58,630 nt of DNA from a virus: IMG/VR virus record IMGVR_UViG_3300027861_000034, positions 1 through 58,630 of that record; one strand, 5' to 3'. Below, piece after piece: positions 1 to 8,556 of this stretch. Within the stretch, counting starts at the first letter, position 1. Every line of letters starts with the position of its first letter. The translations under genes and the position numbers were made by a program. A model generated the notes under the pieces. The model searched no databases. It saw only the letters and a program-made list of their open reading frames with translations, and had not been told where the DNA came from.

Positions 1-575
1 CTGTCAAACATCGTCTAGGTTCAATTTTAAACAACATTCTAGAGACATTGTGACAATATCCGACCCAATAGATGCAATTCTCAAAAGTCGCTCTCAGATT
101 GCTTGAAATAAAAAAAACGAAAACCGTTTAAAAATAATTGAAATATTTGTCGAGAAGCGTGAGTTTTGATAGAAAAAAGCACTATAATAAAATAAATGAT
201 AAAATAAATGATAAATCACTTGAAATATCTTTTTAGTTAGATTATGGTTTCAACACACAAAATAAAATATGAATTTCAAAAAATCGAAAAAGTTTCGAAC
301 TTAAAAATAAAAAGTAAAAAAGAGGGTGGGGAGTTAGTTTCCCACAGGTCTTAGTCGCTATCGCCAAAGAGTTGAGATTCTTCCTTAATTCAAGCAATAT
401 GAATTTCAAAAAATCGAAAAAGTTTCGAACTTAAAAATAAAAAGTAAAAATAGGGTGGGGGTACTAGTGAGAGATGAAAAGTGGAGTAGAGGGTATGACA
501 AGAGACTCAAGAGGGTTAGGGTTATGCAAGATATAATCTTTGTGTCGATAATAATAACTATAGGGATAATAATTT
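1..575. other. A+T-rich non-coding leader with repeats
   Basis: No credible gene is seen. The stretch is very A+T-rich and holds a 12-bp tandem (AAAATAAATGAT twice, about 186-210), a 55-bp direct repeat (266-320 and 396-450) and G-rich tracts (GGGTGGGG) after each copy. It precedes the forward replication genes of part A, so it could carry their promoter or an origin; that is inference. A TATAAT hexamer lies at 532-537 without a convincing -35 partner. Confidence 0.5.
266..450. repeat. 55-bp exact direct repeat with internal hairpins
   Basis: Bases 266-320 are repeated exactly at 396-450, 130 bp apart. Each copy contains two overlapping perfect inverted repeats, TCGAAA-AAG-TTTCGA and AAGTT-TCG-AACTT, and is followed by a near-identical G-rich tract. 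Two spaced identical copies in a non-coding leader suggest protein-binding or origin sites; the role is unknown. Confidence 0.8.
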
Positions 576-779
576 ATGAAAAGTTTTGAAATAGTCTCTT
601 GCGACAATTACGAAAAGGTGTATGTTAGCCTAGAACATGATTTGAAAATAAGTAAAACAAACTCAAGATGTAACATCTATGCAAATTCAACGTCCCTGCC
701 TATCGCAGAGTTGTTGGGAGCGACAGATGAATTTATAAACAAGAAAGTTAAGCAATTAATAAACCAAAAAGGAGAATGA
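576..779 (+). CDS. hypothetical protein (67 aa)
   Basis: First gene of the part A forward operon. It has a weak Shine-Dalgarno (GGGATAATAATTT before ATG) and overlaps the next ATG candidate by four bases. The product is small, lysine-rich and soluble, with no recognised domain. Confidence 0.6.
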   Translation: MKSFEIVSCDNYEKVYVSLEHDLKISKTNSRCNIYANSTSLPIAELLGATDEFINKKVKQLINQKGE

Positions 780-784
780 AACAA

Positions 785-1078
785 ATGGCACAGCCAAACC
801 TAGATGTAGATGCAAGCAAAGTGGATTTTTTAGACGACACCGAACAGATCATCCTTTACTTTAAGGCTCTGTTTGATCTATCAATTGTATTTGACAAAAA
901 GAGACGAACCGACTTCATTAAGGATTTGAAGGAGCATGGGTGGAGCCAAAAGAACATTATCCACTTTGAGAACAAAGCTTCGTTGAGGACAAACTACAGC
1001 AGTAATGCTTATGTTGAATCTCAAGCTCGTGTTGAGGGGAATGGGGCATTTATGAATCCAACAGCACATATAATGTAG
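785..1078 (+). CDS. hypothetical protein (97 aa)
   Basis: I prefer the ATG at 785 to the one at 776, because GGAG at 771-774 is only 1 nt from the upstream ATG but about 10 nt from 785. The predicted product is mostly helical with a central charged segment. No family recognised; the position next to the replication genes gives no firm clue. Confidence 0.6.
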   Translation: MAQPNLDVDASKVDFLDDTEQIILYFKALFDLSIVFDKKRRTDFIKDLKEHGWSQKNIIHFENKASLRTNYSSNAYVESQARVEGNGAFMNPTAHIM

Positions 1079-1088
1079 GAGCTTAGAA

Positions 1089-1274
1089 ATGAAAAAAGAA
1101 TTGATTGATAACAATTGGATTAGATTTCAGTGCGAAGGGTGTGAAGATCTTATGTCCAATTTTAAACCATGTGTGTTGTTTGTCCCCGAAGATTGTGGGT
1201 GTCCAAATACCTGTATATACGGGAATAAAAACGAAGACAATTCCGACAGATCTTGTTGGCAAGAAATGGAGTAG
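1089..1274 (+). CDS. small Cys-rich protein (61 aa)
   Basis: AGGAG at 1077-1081 stands before the ATG. Cysteines occur as CEGC near residue 15 and CGC near residue 36, with further Cys at about 28, 42 and 56, which suggests a metal-binding fold. Function unknown. A longer reading frame (1105-1461) overlaps it, but its early part looks like a shadow of this gene. Confidence 0.55.
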   Translation: MKKELIDNNWIRFQCEGCEDLMSNFKPCVLFVPEDCGCPNTCIYGNKNEDNSDRSCWQEME

Positions 1275-1278
1275 GGGG

Positions 1279-1461
1279 ATGAACAGAATAGAAGCCACAA
1301 AACTAGCAACTAATCTTATCGGAGCAGGTTTTAGAGTTTATGGATTGGGCAACTTCGACATCGCATTCGAGGATCTGATAGATGTTCTAATGGAATGCGC
1401 CCAATCTAAAACTCAAGCTATTGCTATCTATGAGAAGTTGGAAGAGGAGAGTTTAACATGA
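1279..1461 (+). CDS. hypothetical protein (60 aa)
   Basis: The start at 1279 follows the G-rich tract GTAGGGGG directly after the stop of the upstream gene. A longer in-frame start at 1105 would overlap that gene almost entirely. The product looks helical (MNRIEATKLA start, acidic C-terminus). The stop overlaps the ATG of the replication initiator, implying coupling. Confidence 0.55.
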   Translation: MNRIEATKLATNLIGAGFRVYGLGNFDIAFEDLIDVLMECAQSKTQAIAIYEKLEEESLT

Positions 1462-2261
1462 ATTATGGGTGGATAAAAATCCATAGAGGTATTCGAGATA
1501 ATTGGGTGTCTCAACGAGATGACTACTTTAGTGCTTGGATAAAACTGCTGATGGAAGTGAACCACTCTCCCACTAAAACTTTTATCGGGGGAGAATTCGT
1601 TGAGTGCAACCGAGGAGAAAGCCTTAACAGCATTAAAACGTGGGTACGATTATTTAGTGGAGAGTGGACACAAAGTAAAGTTAGAACATTTTTTGCTCAC
1701 CTAGAGAAGGATGAAATGATCGAATGCACTAAGGTTCATGGAGTTACGACAAAATTAGCCGTTAATGGATATGAAGAATATCAGAGCAAAGAATCTAAAA
1801 CTGAAGTTGAAGTAGATGAACCAAAACCTAAGAAAGAGTCTACTCAACCCAAAAAAGATAACTCTTCGAAAACAATAAAAACAAGTAGTGGTGGCGAGAT
1901 AACACCCACTGACATTATCGAGCGGTGGAATAAGCTCGCAGATAAAGAAGGGTTGAAGAAAACAAAAACCAACAACCAAGGAGTCAAGAAGAAGATCTCC
2001 ACTAGGATGGGTAGCTACAAAACAATTGACGAGTGGAATGATTTGTTCAAGGCTGTTAAGGAACAGGCTCGCCACTTAAAAACCGAAGGTTGGTTTAAAT
2101 TGGATTGGGTTGTCAAGACTGATGAGAATTTTGATAAGGTGCTAGATCGTTGGATGTCTTGGAAAGATAGAGAATTTGAGAAGAAAGATAAATTCAATGA
2201 TAGTATTGACGTTCAAGATGAAATTGATAAGTGGGGAGACTATGATGAAGATGACATTTAA
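1458..2261 (+). CDS. DnaD/O-like phage replication initiator
   Basis: The first ~110 residues look like the winged-helix N-terminal domain of phage replisome organisers: GWIKIHRGIRDNW, then IKTWVRLFSGEWTQSKVRTF and a wing ending near VTTKLAVNGYEEYQ. A charged, lysine-rich linker (about residues 115-150) leads to a C-terminal helical domain with W-rich segments. Such proteins bind the origin and recruit the helicase loader. The DnaC-like loader and DnaB-like helicase downstream fit that role. GAGGAG precedes the ATG, which overlaps the upstream stop. Family assignment is by pattern only. Confidence 0.7.
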   Translation: MNYGWIKIHRGIRDNWVSQRDDYFSAWIKLLMEVNHSPTKTFIGGEFVECNRGESLNSIKTWVRLFSGEWTQSKVRTFFAHLEKDEMIECTKVHGVTTKLAVNGYEEYQSKESKTEVEVDEPKPKKESTQPKKDNSSKTIKTSSGGEITPTDIIERWNKLADKEGLKKTKTNNQGVKKKISTRMGSYKTIDEWNDLFKAVKEQARHLKTEGWFKLDWVVKTDENFDKVLDRWMSWKDREFEKKDKFNDSIDVQDEIDKWGDYDEDDI

Positions 2262-2430
2262 AGAATTCGTAAGAGCCACCTGTCCCGATTGTACTTTGAG
2301 TGGTTTTCAAATAGAACTTTTTGAATCGGCAATAAAGAATAATCGCCAAATAACTATTGGTGGTAGGAGAAGTGGTGTTTCGTTTTTGAAAAAGAAATAT
2401 ATAAAATGGATAGAGGAGGTAGTGGAATGA
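2242..2430 (+). CDS. hypothetical protein (62 aa)
   Basis: The ATG at 2242 with GGGGAG upstream is preferred to the longer frame from 2176. The gene overlaps the end of the initiator in another frame. The product has a CPDC pair and a basic segment IGGRRSG, with no recognised domain. It lies between initiator and loader genes, so a replication accessory role is possible but not shown. Confidence 0.55.
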   Translation: MMKMTFKEFVRATCPDCTLSGFQIELFESAIKNNRQITIGGRRSGVSFLKKKYIKWIEEVVE

Positions 2431-3416
2431 GAAATTTAAAATATTATAAATCAGAAAAAGGACTCTACATAACCCAAGTGGTTAAGTGGAGCGGAAACGT
2501 AGCATTTTCAGAATCAACTAAAATTAATGGAAAGAAATGGAGCCCAACCACATCTAAAAGTTGGGTATTTGTTGATGGCGAAAGTGAAATCCTAAAGATT
2601 GAAGATTTAGGACAGTCGAAGAGAACCAATTGTCGATACGAATTGACAAATAAGGATTTGGTTAGCGATAAGATTCCTCTAGTCATAATGGAAGATGACT
2701 TAGAGACAGAAGAATGTGAAGATTATGGAGATGATATTTGGGTTGGGAAATACGCAGGGTTGAATTCAATGTATGAGTTCAAGTACGACATTCAAAAGAG
2801 GGAATATGAATCTGTTGAGTTCGAAGCTGAGATTGTCGGGGAAATAGTTGGTGAGTTTAGTAGCAACCCAATCGATGCTAGATACGGACTAAATTACGAC
2901 AGAAAACAAACCGAAAAATGTCTAACAGATTTAATCCAATATGAAGAATTTGAGAGATTTATGACTCCCGAATTTGGGTTGCAACATCGCCCTTGTTATA
3001 TTTCTTCTGTGAATACATACAAAATGGTGAGAAGTTATATCAAAAATAATATTGATCCTGCTGTTGCCGAAATAACAAGTGATTATGATTTTTGTTTCAC
3101 TGTCAAAAAGAAAATAAGAATCAACCCATACGTTACTAAAAGAGAAATAACAAAAACTAATGGGAAGAGTTACGCAAAACCTAGATTCAAGGAGTGGACA
3201 ACCACCCACGAGAAAAAAGAAATCTTCGAGATGACAGATAAGAAGCGATGTTATCAAGGCTACACTCCGATTGATGGTTTTAGTGGGAACAACATCTACG
3301 ACCTAAAAGAGAATGTCGATTTGTTTTTTAAGGAATTGATGTTAGTTATAAATGAACCGTTGATGGCATGTGAATGTTGCAACGGAAGTGGGATTGTTAA
3401 GGAGAACAATAAATGA
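2427..3416 (+). CDS. hypothetical protein with C-terminal CxxCxGxG motif (329 aa)
   Basis: GAGGAGG at 2414-2420 places the start at 2427. The body is rich in charged residues and shows no domain I recognise. The last 15 residues hold CECCNGSG, a DnaJ-type zinc motif seen as a single copy at the ends of many phage proteins. The stop overlaps the start of the helicase-loader gene, so the two are probably coupled in translation. Confidence 0.65.
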   Translation: MRNLKYYKSEKGLYITQVVKWSGNVAFSESTKINGKKWSPTTSKSWVFVDGESEILKIEDLGQSKRTNCRYELTNKDLVSDKIPLVIMEDDLETEECEDYGDDIWVGKYAGLNSMYEFKYDIQKREYESVEFEAEIVGEIVGEFSSNPIDARYGLNYDRKQTEKCLTDLIQYEEFERFMTPEFGLQHRPCYISSVNTYKMVRSYIKNNIDPAVAEITSDYDFCFTVKKKIRINPYVTKREITKTNGKSYAKPRFKEWTTTHEKKEIFEMTDKKRCYQGYTPIDGFSGNNIYDLKENVDLFFKELMLVINEPLMACECCNGSGIVKENNK

Positions 3417-4042
3417 GCGAAGCAACTAAAAAAAGAATTGAACAGCGAAGATTGGAAAGAATAAAGAATGAGCACAAAGCTAATTTAGAAAATGGCAATG
3501 CTCCATTCGCTCTACCTAAGTTGTTTACTGATGCTACTTTAGAGGATTTCGATCTACCACAATATCCAAAAAATATGGCAAGTTGGTCTAAGAAGAAAGC
3601 TCAAAATAAAGAGTCAATTTATGTCTTCGGAGAGTTTGGTGCAGGGAAGAGTAGGTGGGCTTACTCCTACGCTAAACACCTCTATCTAGAATTGGGGATT
3701 AGACAAGTGGTGGTTATTCGCTTCTCTGATATATTTAAGCATGTTGGTATGCATTTTGGAGAGTTTAAAGAAGACGAGATCTTCAAACAACTAAAAACTT
3801 GTTCCACTCTAATTATTGATGATATCCGAAAGATAGCAGGTAAGAACGAGAATCAATTCAACTCTTTTGTCGATTTGCTAGATGCTCGAATAGAGAGTGG
3901 GTTGGTGACGTGCTTCACTAGTAATCTCCCACCAAATAAAATCTCAGAGGAGAACAATCGCATAACGAGTAGGTTGACAAGAATCTTGAAGAAAAAAGAA
4001 AATATTAAAGTTTTCAAAAAATCTTTTGTTGAGGAGTTATAA
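3413..4042 (+). CDS. DnaC-like helicase loader ATPase
   Basis: An AAA+ ATPase of the DnaC/DnaI type (209 aa). Walker A is GEFGAGKS at residues 73-80, Walker B is LIIDD at about 133-137, sensor 1 is TSN near 169-171, and an SRL box with arginines follows near 183. A basic N-terminal helix (residues 1-25) would contact the helicase. Such proteins load a DnaB-type hexamer at the origin or fork. Context fits: initiator upstream, helicase downstream. The gene overlaps its upstream neighbour by four bases (ATGA). Confidence 0.88.
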   Translation: MSEATKKRIEQRRLERIKNEHKANLENGNAPFALPKLFTDATLEDFDLPQYPKNMASWSKKKAQNKESIYVFGEFGAGKSRWAYSYAKHLYLELGIRQVVVIRFSDIFKHVGMHFGEFKEDEIFKQLKTCSTLIIDDIRKIAGKNENQFNSFVDLLDARIESGLVTCFTSNLPPNKISEENNRITSRLTRILKKKENIKVFKKSFVEEL

Positions 4043-4043
4043 T

Positions 4044-4334
4044 ATGATTTGGTTGATAGTTATACTAATCGTCATATTCATTGTTCCATTTTTCGTTTCT
4101 ATCGCAGAAGAGAAAAGTGATCTTAAAAAACACCTAGACAATAGGCCATCAGAGCCGATACCTAGAGACTACAAGAGATTGGAGGATATAGATAAAAAAC
4201 TTAAGGGTGGAGTCCACAACATGTGTATTTTGGAGTTTCACGCTTTGATGAATGAGGTCATTTCCATTAGGGATCAAATAAAAAAGTACGATAATTGGAG
4301 ATATCAACTTGAAATGTACGAATGGAAGCGTTAA
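4044..4334 (+). CDS. small membrane protein (96 aa)
   Basis: GAGGAG then ATG at 4044. Residues 2-22 form one strongly hydrophobic helix (IWLIVILIVIFIVPFFV), followed by a charged, probably cytoplasmic helical domain. It is a single-pass N-terminal anchor protein of unknown role. It is not obviously a holin, because it has one membrane segment and sits among replication genes. Confidence 0.65.
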   Translation: MIWLIVILIVIFIVPFFVSIAEEKSDLKKHLDNRPSEPIPRDYKRLEDIDKKLKGGVHNMCILEFHALMNEVISIRDQIKKYDNWRYQLEMYEWKR

Positions 4335-4365
4335 GGTAGAGGTAACTTAACAAAGGAGAAAGGAA

Positions 4366-4560
4366 ATGGCTTACCTAACAAAAGAAACTATCGAAAACTT
4401 TGACGCAGTAGTAATTGAAACAAAAGAAGGATTTCAAATCGAAACAACATCAAGTAATTGGGCTTCATCAACAATCATACCAAGAACTTACTCAACAAAA
4501 TCATATGCAAATAAGAAGCTTAAAGAATATAAGAATGATATAATCAACGCTTATAAATAA
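4366..4560 (+). CDS. hypothetical protein (64 aa)
   Basis: Strong ribosome site AAAGGAGAAAGGAA before ATG. The product is rich in Thr, Ser and Lys, with a YSTKSYANKKL segment near the C-terminus. No known family. Confidence 0.65.
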   Translation: MAYLTKETIENFDAVVIETKEGFQIETTSSNWASSTIIPRTYSTKSYANKKLKEYKNDIINAYK

Positions 4561-4579
4561 CTACAGGTGGGGATATGAG

Positions 4580-4906
4580 ATGAGGGATCAACTTACGAGA
4601 AAACAGAGCGAGCTAGTCGAGATCTTAAAGATGAAAGGGCTTCACATAACGTTCAGAAAGACATCTGGCAGATGGAGCTCTCCAATATCATATCGGCTTG
4701 CGTGGTGTGGCGAAAGTGGATGCAGGAAAGAAAGCTTGAAGAAACTGTCGTGGAAGACCGTTGAGTCATTGATAGAAAAGAGGATTGTTGTTAGTTCAAG
4801 TCTTTTCGAAACAGCCACACATCCATTTCTAATACTATCTTCCGACTTCGATAGGGTTGATTTGGATGTGTGGAAGGTGTTATCGCTAAAACAAGAAATA
4901 TACTAA
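4580..4906 (+). CDS. hypothetical protein (108 aa)
   Basis: Starts after GGTGGGG. The N-terminal part (RKQSELVEILKMKGL) looks like a helix-turn-helix first helix pair, but this is too weak to call. It contains a CGESGC pair. Codon use resembles its neighbours. Function unknown. Confidence 0.55.
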   Translation: MRDQLTRKQSELVEILKMKGLHITFRKTSGRWSSPISYRLAWCGESGCRKESLKKLSWKTVESLIEKRIVVSSSLFETATHPFLILSSDFDRVDLDVWKVLSLKQEIY

Positions 4907-4921
4907 ATGGAGGAACAAGAA

Positions 4922-5194
4922 ATGAACGCACAAGAAATAATAGAAGAAAATAATTGGAACGAACTAATAGACCACGATGATTGGGATCACCAAAGCTATT
5001 GTTATGACTTTAGTAGAGTATTTGAATTTAAGGGGAAGTACTATTTAATAGAGTGTTGGTTCACTTCTGAAAATGGTGGCCTTACTTGGGAAAGAGATAT
5101 CTATAAAAACGATAATCTAGAAATAACTGAAGTTGATGTTACTAGCAGAGAGGTTACTTACACTGAATATTCATATAGGAGAACGGCAGAATGA
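4922..5194 (+). CDS. hypothetical acidic protein (90 aa)
   Basis: The start at 4922 is chosen because GGAGGA lies just upstream; the earlier in-frame ATG at 4907 overlaps that ribosome site. The product is acidic with many aromatic residues. The stop overlaps the next start (ATGA). Confidence 0.6.
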   Translation: MNAQEIIEENNWNELIDHDDWDHQSYCYDFSRVFEFKGKYYLIECWFTSENGGLTWERDIYKNDNLEITEVDVTSREVTYTEYSYRRTAE

Positions 5195-5298
5195 AAATTA
5201 AAGAAGTGGCAACGGAAGATTCAGTTCTCTACCGACCTAGCGAAATTAAAGAAGGAGAGGTATTTGTACACGAGTCCAACTTGAAAAATATAGAATAA
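5191..5298 (+). CDS. hypothetical peptide (35 aa)
   Basis: A very short gene coupled to the previous one by an ATGA overlap, with AGGAGAAC before the ATG. The product starts MKIKEVATED and ends NLKNIE. No family recognised. Confidence 0.45.
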   Translation: MKIKEVATEDSVLYRPSEIKEGEVFVHESNLKNIE

Positions 5299-5300
5299 AG

Positions 5301-5450
5301 ATGAAGGATGAGGACAATAGATTTTGTTACTTTGACCTATTGACAAATTCTGTAAGTTATTCGGCATGTAATGAGTGTCGCTATTATATTTGTAACTGTA
5401 CACTATTTGTCGATGGGCTTGTGTCGAAATATAACAAAACGAATGGATAA
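5301..5450 (+). CDS. small Cys-rich protein (49 aa)
   Basis: Begins two bases after the previous stop and ends just before the next ATG. It contains CNECRYYICNC, suggesting a metal-binding knuckle. Function unknown. Confidence 0.45.
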   Translation: MKDEDNRFCYFDLLTNSVSYSACNECRYYICNCTLFVDGLVSKYNKTNG

Positions 5451-5453
5451 CCA

Positions 5454-5792
5454 ATGAAACTATATAAAATTTTTGAAGAGAAAAACGGCAAGTTATACAA
5501 CCTATTTCACGGAATGGTGGCTGGGGATCGAGAAGTTGAAATTGGGGTAGAGTATCAAAATAGAGATAAGATGATACGAGATGGAGGTAACAATCGGTAC
5601 TACAGGTCGGGAATTCATGCTCACTATGATGTAAAATTTACAAAAGAATGGCTAAAACGATTTGACTCCACCAACAGACACATCTATATTTGTGAAGGCG
5701 AAGTAAGAGAAGATAAGGCCACTAGTGATGGAAAAGTATCTTTGTGTGATAAGATAACAATTTTGCATAAATACGAAATGGAGAATAACTAA
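5454..5792 (+). CDS. hypothetical protein (112 aa)
   Basis: Follows the previous stop by three bases with little Shine-Dalgarno, so translation may be coupled. The product mixes strand-rich segments (HIYICEGEV) with charged loops. The stop overlaps the next ATG (TAATG). Confidence 0.6.
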   Translation: MKLYKIFEEKNGKLYNLFHGMVAGDREVEIGVEYQNRDKMIRDGGNNRYYRSGIHAHYDVKFTKEWLKRFDSTNRHIYICEGEVREDKATSDGKVSLCDKITILHKYEMENN

Positions 5793-6019
5793 TGGGAATG
5801 TACGATTACGTTAAAGCACCGACCTTTCCTTGCAAGAGTTGTGGAGAACAACTAGATAATTGGCAATCTAAGGATGCTGATTGTGAATGTGAAGAAGTTG
5901 GTATGGGTGATGTCGATTGCTTTTATGATTGGTGTGATAATTGTAACACAATGAATACCTATAGAAGGAAGCACAACCCACGCCCCGATAGATTTGAAGA
6001 CTTTGAGTTGGAGGAGTAA
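5792..6019 (+). CDS. zinc-ribbon-like protein (75 aa)
   Basis: Pairs of cysteines CKSC (residues 14-17), CEC (31-33) and CDNC (48-51) point to a zinc ribbon. The C-terminus is acidic. GGAG precedes the start. Small zinc-ribbon proteins are common in phage early regions; the target is unknown. Confidence 0.65.
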   Translation: MGMYDYVKAPTFPCKSCGEQLDNWQSKDADCECEEVGMGDVDCFYDWCDNCNTMNTYRRKHNPRPDRFEDFELEE

Positions 6020-6259
6020 ATGGATTATACAGATGAAGAGGTGATAGATGAACTCTACTACTACTTAAACAAAAGAGTAGTGGTGGTGTCATCTTTGTGG
6101 ACTATCGATGGGTTCTTAATGGAGGATCGACACACAAATGAACGGTATTATGTTGGGAAGAAAGGGTCATTTTACCTAGACTGCCATACCATATATTCTG
6201 AAAATGTTTATGAGATTCAATTGATGGAAGATTACGCAATCGTAATAATGGATTTTTAA
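6020..6259 (+). CDS. hypothetical protein (79 aa)
   Basis: Directly abuts the previous stop, with GGAGGAG upstream. Strand-rich segments (RVVVVSSLWTIDGFL, ERYYVGKKGSFYL) suggest a small beta-barrel, but no family is recognised. Confidence 0.6.
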   Translation: MDYTDEEVIDELYYYLNKRVVVVSSLWTIDGFLMEDRHTNERYYVGKKGSFYLDCHTIYSENVYEIQLMEDYAIVIMDF

Positions 6260-6269
6260 GGAGGAATAA

Positions 6270-6413
6270 ATGAAACTGAATATGCACAACAAACTAAAGG
6301 AAAGTCTGCTAAAAGCCAAAGACCAAGGTTATACAGAATTTACGGTTGATTCACTTTTGGTTGAAGTTCAGAAACAGATCGACCACATGCAGGAGCAAGT
6401 TGATGGAGGATAG
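6270..6413 (+). CDS. hypothetical protein (47 aa)
   Basis: AAGGAGGAATAA precedes the ATG. The product is predicted helical and amphipathic, ending QEQVDGG. It overlaps the next gene by about 11 bases. Function unknown. Confidence 0.5.
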   Translation: MKLNMHNKLKESLLKAKDQGYTEFTVDSLLVEVQKQIDHMQEQVDGG

Positions 6414-6606
6414 AGCAGACCCTAGATGCACCAAGGATTGTCACTACTGCTTTCATTATTATTATAGGGCATGTTTTGACGATGAGTATGACGATTATTT
6501 CAAAGTAACAAAAAGTTTGGTGGAGTTTTCTCTTCAACCAGATCTTATAGGGTTAGTTGAACAAGATAGACTTGACGAATTTAAGGAATTGTATGGCAAA
6601 TTATAG
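6403..6606 (+). CDS. small Cys/His protein (67 aa)
   Basis: The start at 6403 has GGAG ten bases upstream and is preferred to the longer frame from 6346. The early part has CTKDCHYCFHYYYRAC, a likely metal site. The C-terminus overlaps the helicase start. Confidence 0.5.
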   Translation: MEDRADPRCTKDCHYCFHYYYRACFDDEYDDYFKVTKSLVEFSLQPDLIGLVEQDRLDEFKELYGKL

Positions 6607-8308
6607 AAAAGTAAAGAAAGGTGAAGAAGGCATCCCATCTGCTCTCAAGAAAATCGAGAAGATGGATGCCAATATGGAGCGCAGAATTCTTGTTGCTTCA
6701 ATCGTCTCTGACGAATATTGCTCCGACATTTTTAAGAATAGGAAATTAATTGGAGATCTCCTCCCTGCTAACAGTAGTAAGATGGTGTGGAATTTTGCAC
6801 TAAATTTCTATGACAAATGGAATTGTGCAGTAAGGGGATCGTTGAGAAATGTATTCGAAGATGAATCAAGGGAGATGTCAAAAGAACTATCTGATGATAT
6901 TGAAGATTTGTTGATTGGGGTTAGTAAGCAATACTCCAACGATGATTTCAATCATAAGTATGAATTTGAGCAAACTCAAAAATATATAGACGAGAGACAT
7001 CTTGAGGACAACTTGAAGGAAGCACAAGCTTTGCTTGATTTGGGTAGAGCGGAGGAAGCTCAAGAGTTGAAGATGAGCTTTCAACCTATTGATTGGGAAG
7101 ACTGCGATGGGGCTTTTGATCCGTTTAAAGATGCAGACATGATGGATCGATCTATTAATGAATCTGTGACTCCACTCACTAATCTTCGAGGAGGTTTAGG
7201 TCAATACATGAACCGAGAGATTACTCGTGGAAGCTACGTTTCGATAATTGCGGCCGAAAAAAGTGGTAAGACGTTCACCCTTATGGACATAGCTATACAA
7301 GCAATAAACCAAGGGTTAAATGTAGCGTTTGTAGGTCTAGGTGATATGAGCGATTCTCAGATGTGTCAGAGATTATTATCTATGGTGGCAAAACAGCCAA
7401 TAGAAAGTGCTAGTTGCGGAGAACGATTGGTGGTGGAGCTTGATTGTGTTCACAACCAAAATGGCTCATGTAACCACAAATGTGGAGAGTCTATTTTTAT
7501 TGAAGACACAGAAACAGGAGAAACTGAACGATTAGTTTACGAAGATCTTGAAGATGATTATGTGGCTTGTAGTGATTGCAGAAGAGACGAGAAATTATCA
7601 AAGAGAATCGGAAAGCAATTTAAGGGTGCAATTTGGCACAAGAAAGAATTCTTCGGAACTGAGTTTTGTGATGAGTTAGTTGGGTTGGATTTGAAGCAAG
7701 CTCAACTAGAAGTTGCCAAGATGTTAAGGAGAGGGAAGAAGGGTGACTATAGGTTTTATGCCTATTCAACAGGAAGCAAATCTGTTGGTGATATAGACAG
7801 AATCTTAAAAGAAGAGAAGAAGAAAACAGGATTTCACCCAGATCTTATTATTGCTGATTACTCTGATCTATTTGCTCCAGAAAACGGGATATCAATGTCT
7901 GATGAGAGGGGTATGTGTAATGCTAGGTATATGAAATGTCGAAGTATGGCACTAGAGTGGGATGCCTGTTTCCTCACGGCATTGCAGGCAAATTCAAACA
8001 CCTATAAAAAATTGATGCTTGATAGAGGTTCGTTTAGTTTGGATCGAAGAATACTATCTCATGCAACAGCGGTGTTTGGATTAGTTAAATCGCCAAAAGA
8101 TCATGAAATGAGCTCTTGCCGAATGGGGCAGATTCTAGCTAGGAATACTCGATTTACTGATGAGCAGGTTGTTATATTGCAAGATTTATCTAGTGGGCAA
8201 TTTCATATAGATTCTTATGTTGCAACATTGGCGGAACTGAAGGAGAGTCATCCTGCATACCTCGATGCTGAATTAAGAGAAAGGGATGAAAGGACAGATA
8301 GTAGATAA
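6593..8308 (+). CDS. DnaB-family replicative helicase with zinc-ribbon insertion
   Basis: A ring helicase that would unwind the replication fork 5' to 3'. Counting from the ATG at 6593 (571 aa), an N-terminal helical domain covers about 1-190 and the RecA-like motor starts near 200. Walker A is AAEKSGKT (220-227) and Walker B is LIIAD (about 418-422), followed by a glutamine of the H3 type (TALQAN). The unusual part is an insertion between the first RecA strands: Cys at about 285, 293, 297, 326 and 329 make a zinc-ribbon-like module. A longer frame from 6557 exists, but GGAA upstream of 6593 is better placed. The loader is encoded 2.5 kb upstream. Confidence 0.87.
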   Translation: MANYRKVKKGEEGIPSALKKIEKMDANMERRILVASIVSDEYCSDIFKNRKLIGDLLPANSSKMVWNFALNFYDKWNCAVRGSLRNVFEDESREMSKELSDDIEDLLIGVSKQYSNDDFNHKYEFEQTQKYIDERHLEDNLKEAQALLDLGRAEEAQELKMSFQPIDWEDCDGAFDPFKDADMMDRSINESVTPLTNLRGGLGQYMNREITRGSYVSIIAAEKSGKTFTLMDIAIQAINQGLNVAFVGLGDMSDSQMCQRLLSMVAKQPIESASCGERLVVELDCVHNQNGSCNHKCGESIFIEDTETGETERLVYEDLEDDYVACSDCRRDEKLSKRIGKQFKGAIWHKKEFFGTEFCDELVGLDLKQAQLEVAKMLRRGKKGDYRFYAYSTGSKSVGDIDRILKEEKKKTGFHPDLIIADYSDLFAPENGISMSDERGMCNARYMKCRSMALEWDACFLTALQANSNTYKKLMLDRGSFSLDRRILSHATAVFGLVKSPKDHEMSSCRMGQILARNTRFTDEQVVILQDLSSGQFHIDSYVATLAELKESHPAYLDAELRERDERTDSR

Positions 8309-8309
8309 A

Positions 8310-8543
8310 ATGAAAATAATAGATAAAATTAACCTAGAATATCACTTATTCTACCGCAAAAACTATTGTCGCTATCCCACCAAGCTCTATTTAGGTGCAA
8401 AGGAGGTGGAGTCAGTTTTATCTTATATTGCAGAAACCATGAAAAAACCTAAAGAATTACTTGACAAGGATGGAGAGATGTGTATATTTGGAATGGAAAT
8501 AATTGAAGTGGCGAAAATGAATCATTTTAATGTAACAATTTAA
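8310..8543 (+). CDS. hypothetical protein (77 aa)
   Basis: Follows the helicase gene. The start could also be 8286, overlapping the helicase end; AAAGGA at 8289-8294 is a distant ribosome site for 8310. The product has KLYLGAKEVESVL near the middle. No function assigned. Confidence 0.5.
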   Translation: MKIIDKINLEYHLFYRKNYCRYPTKLYLGAKEVESVLSYIAETMKKPKELLDKDGEMCIFGMEIIEVAKMNHFNVTI

Positions 8544-8556
8544 AGGAGAAAAAGGA

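Noticed and set aside
555-575. CTATAGGGAT resembling the core of a T7 RNA polymerase promoter
   Set aside because: Only the last nine bases match; the upstream recognition part does not, the motif is not repeated elsewhere, and no phage RNA polymerase gene is seen.
1105-1461. 118-aa frame as the true gene
   Set aside because: Its first half overlaps the Cys-rich gene at 1089, which has a better ribosome site; the start at 1279 explains the rest.
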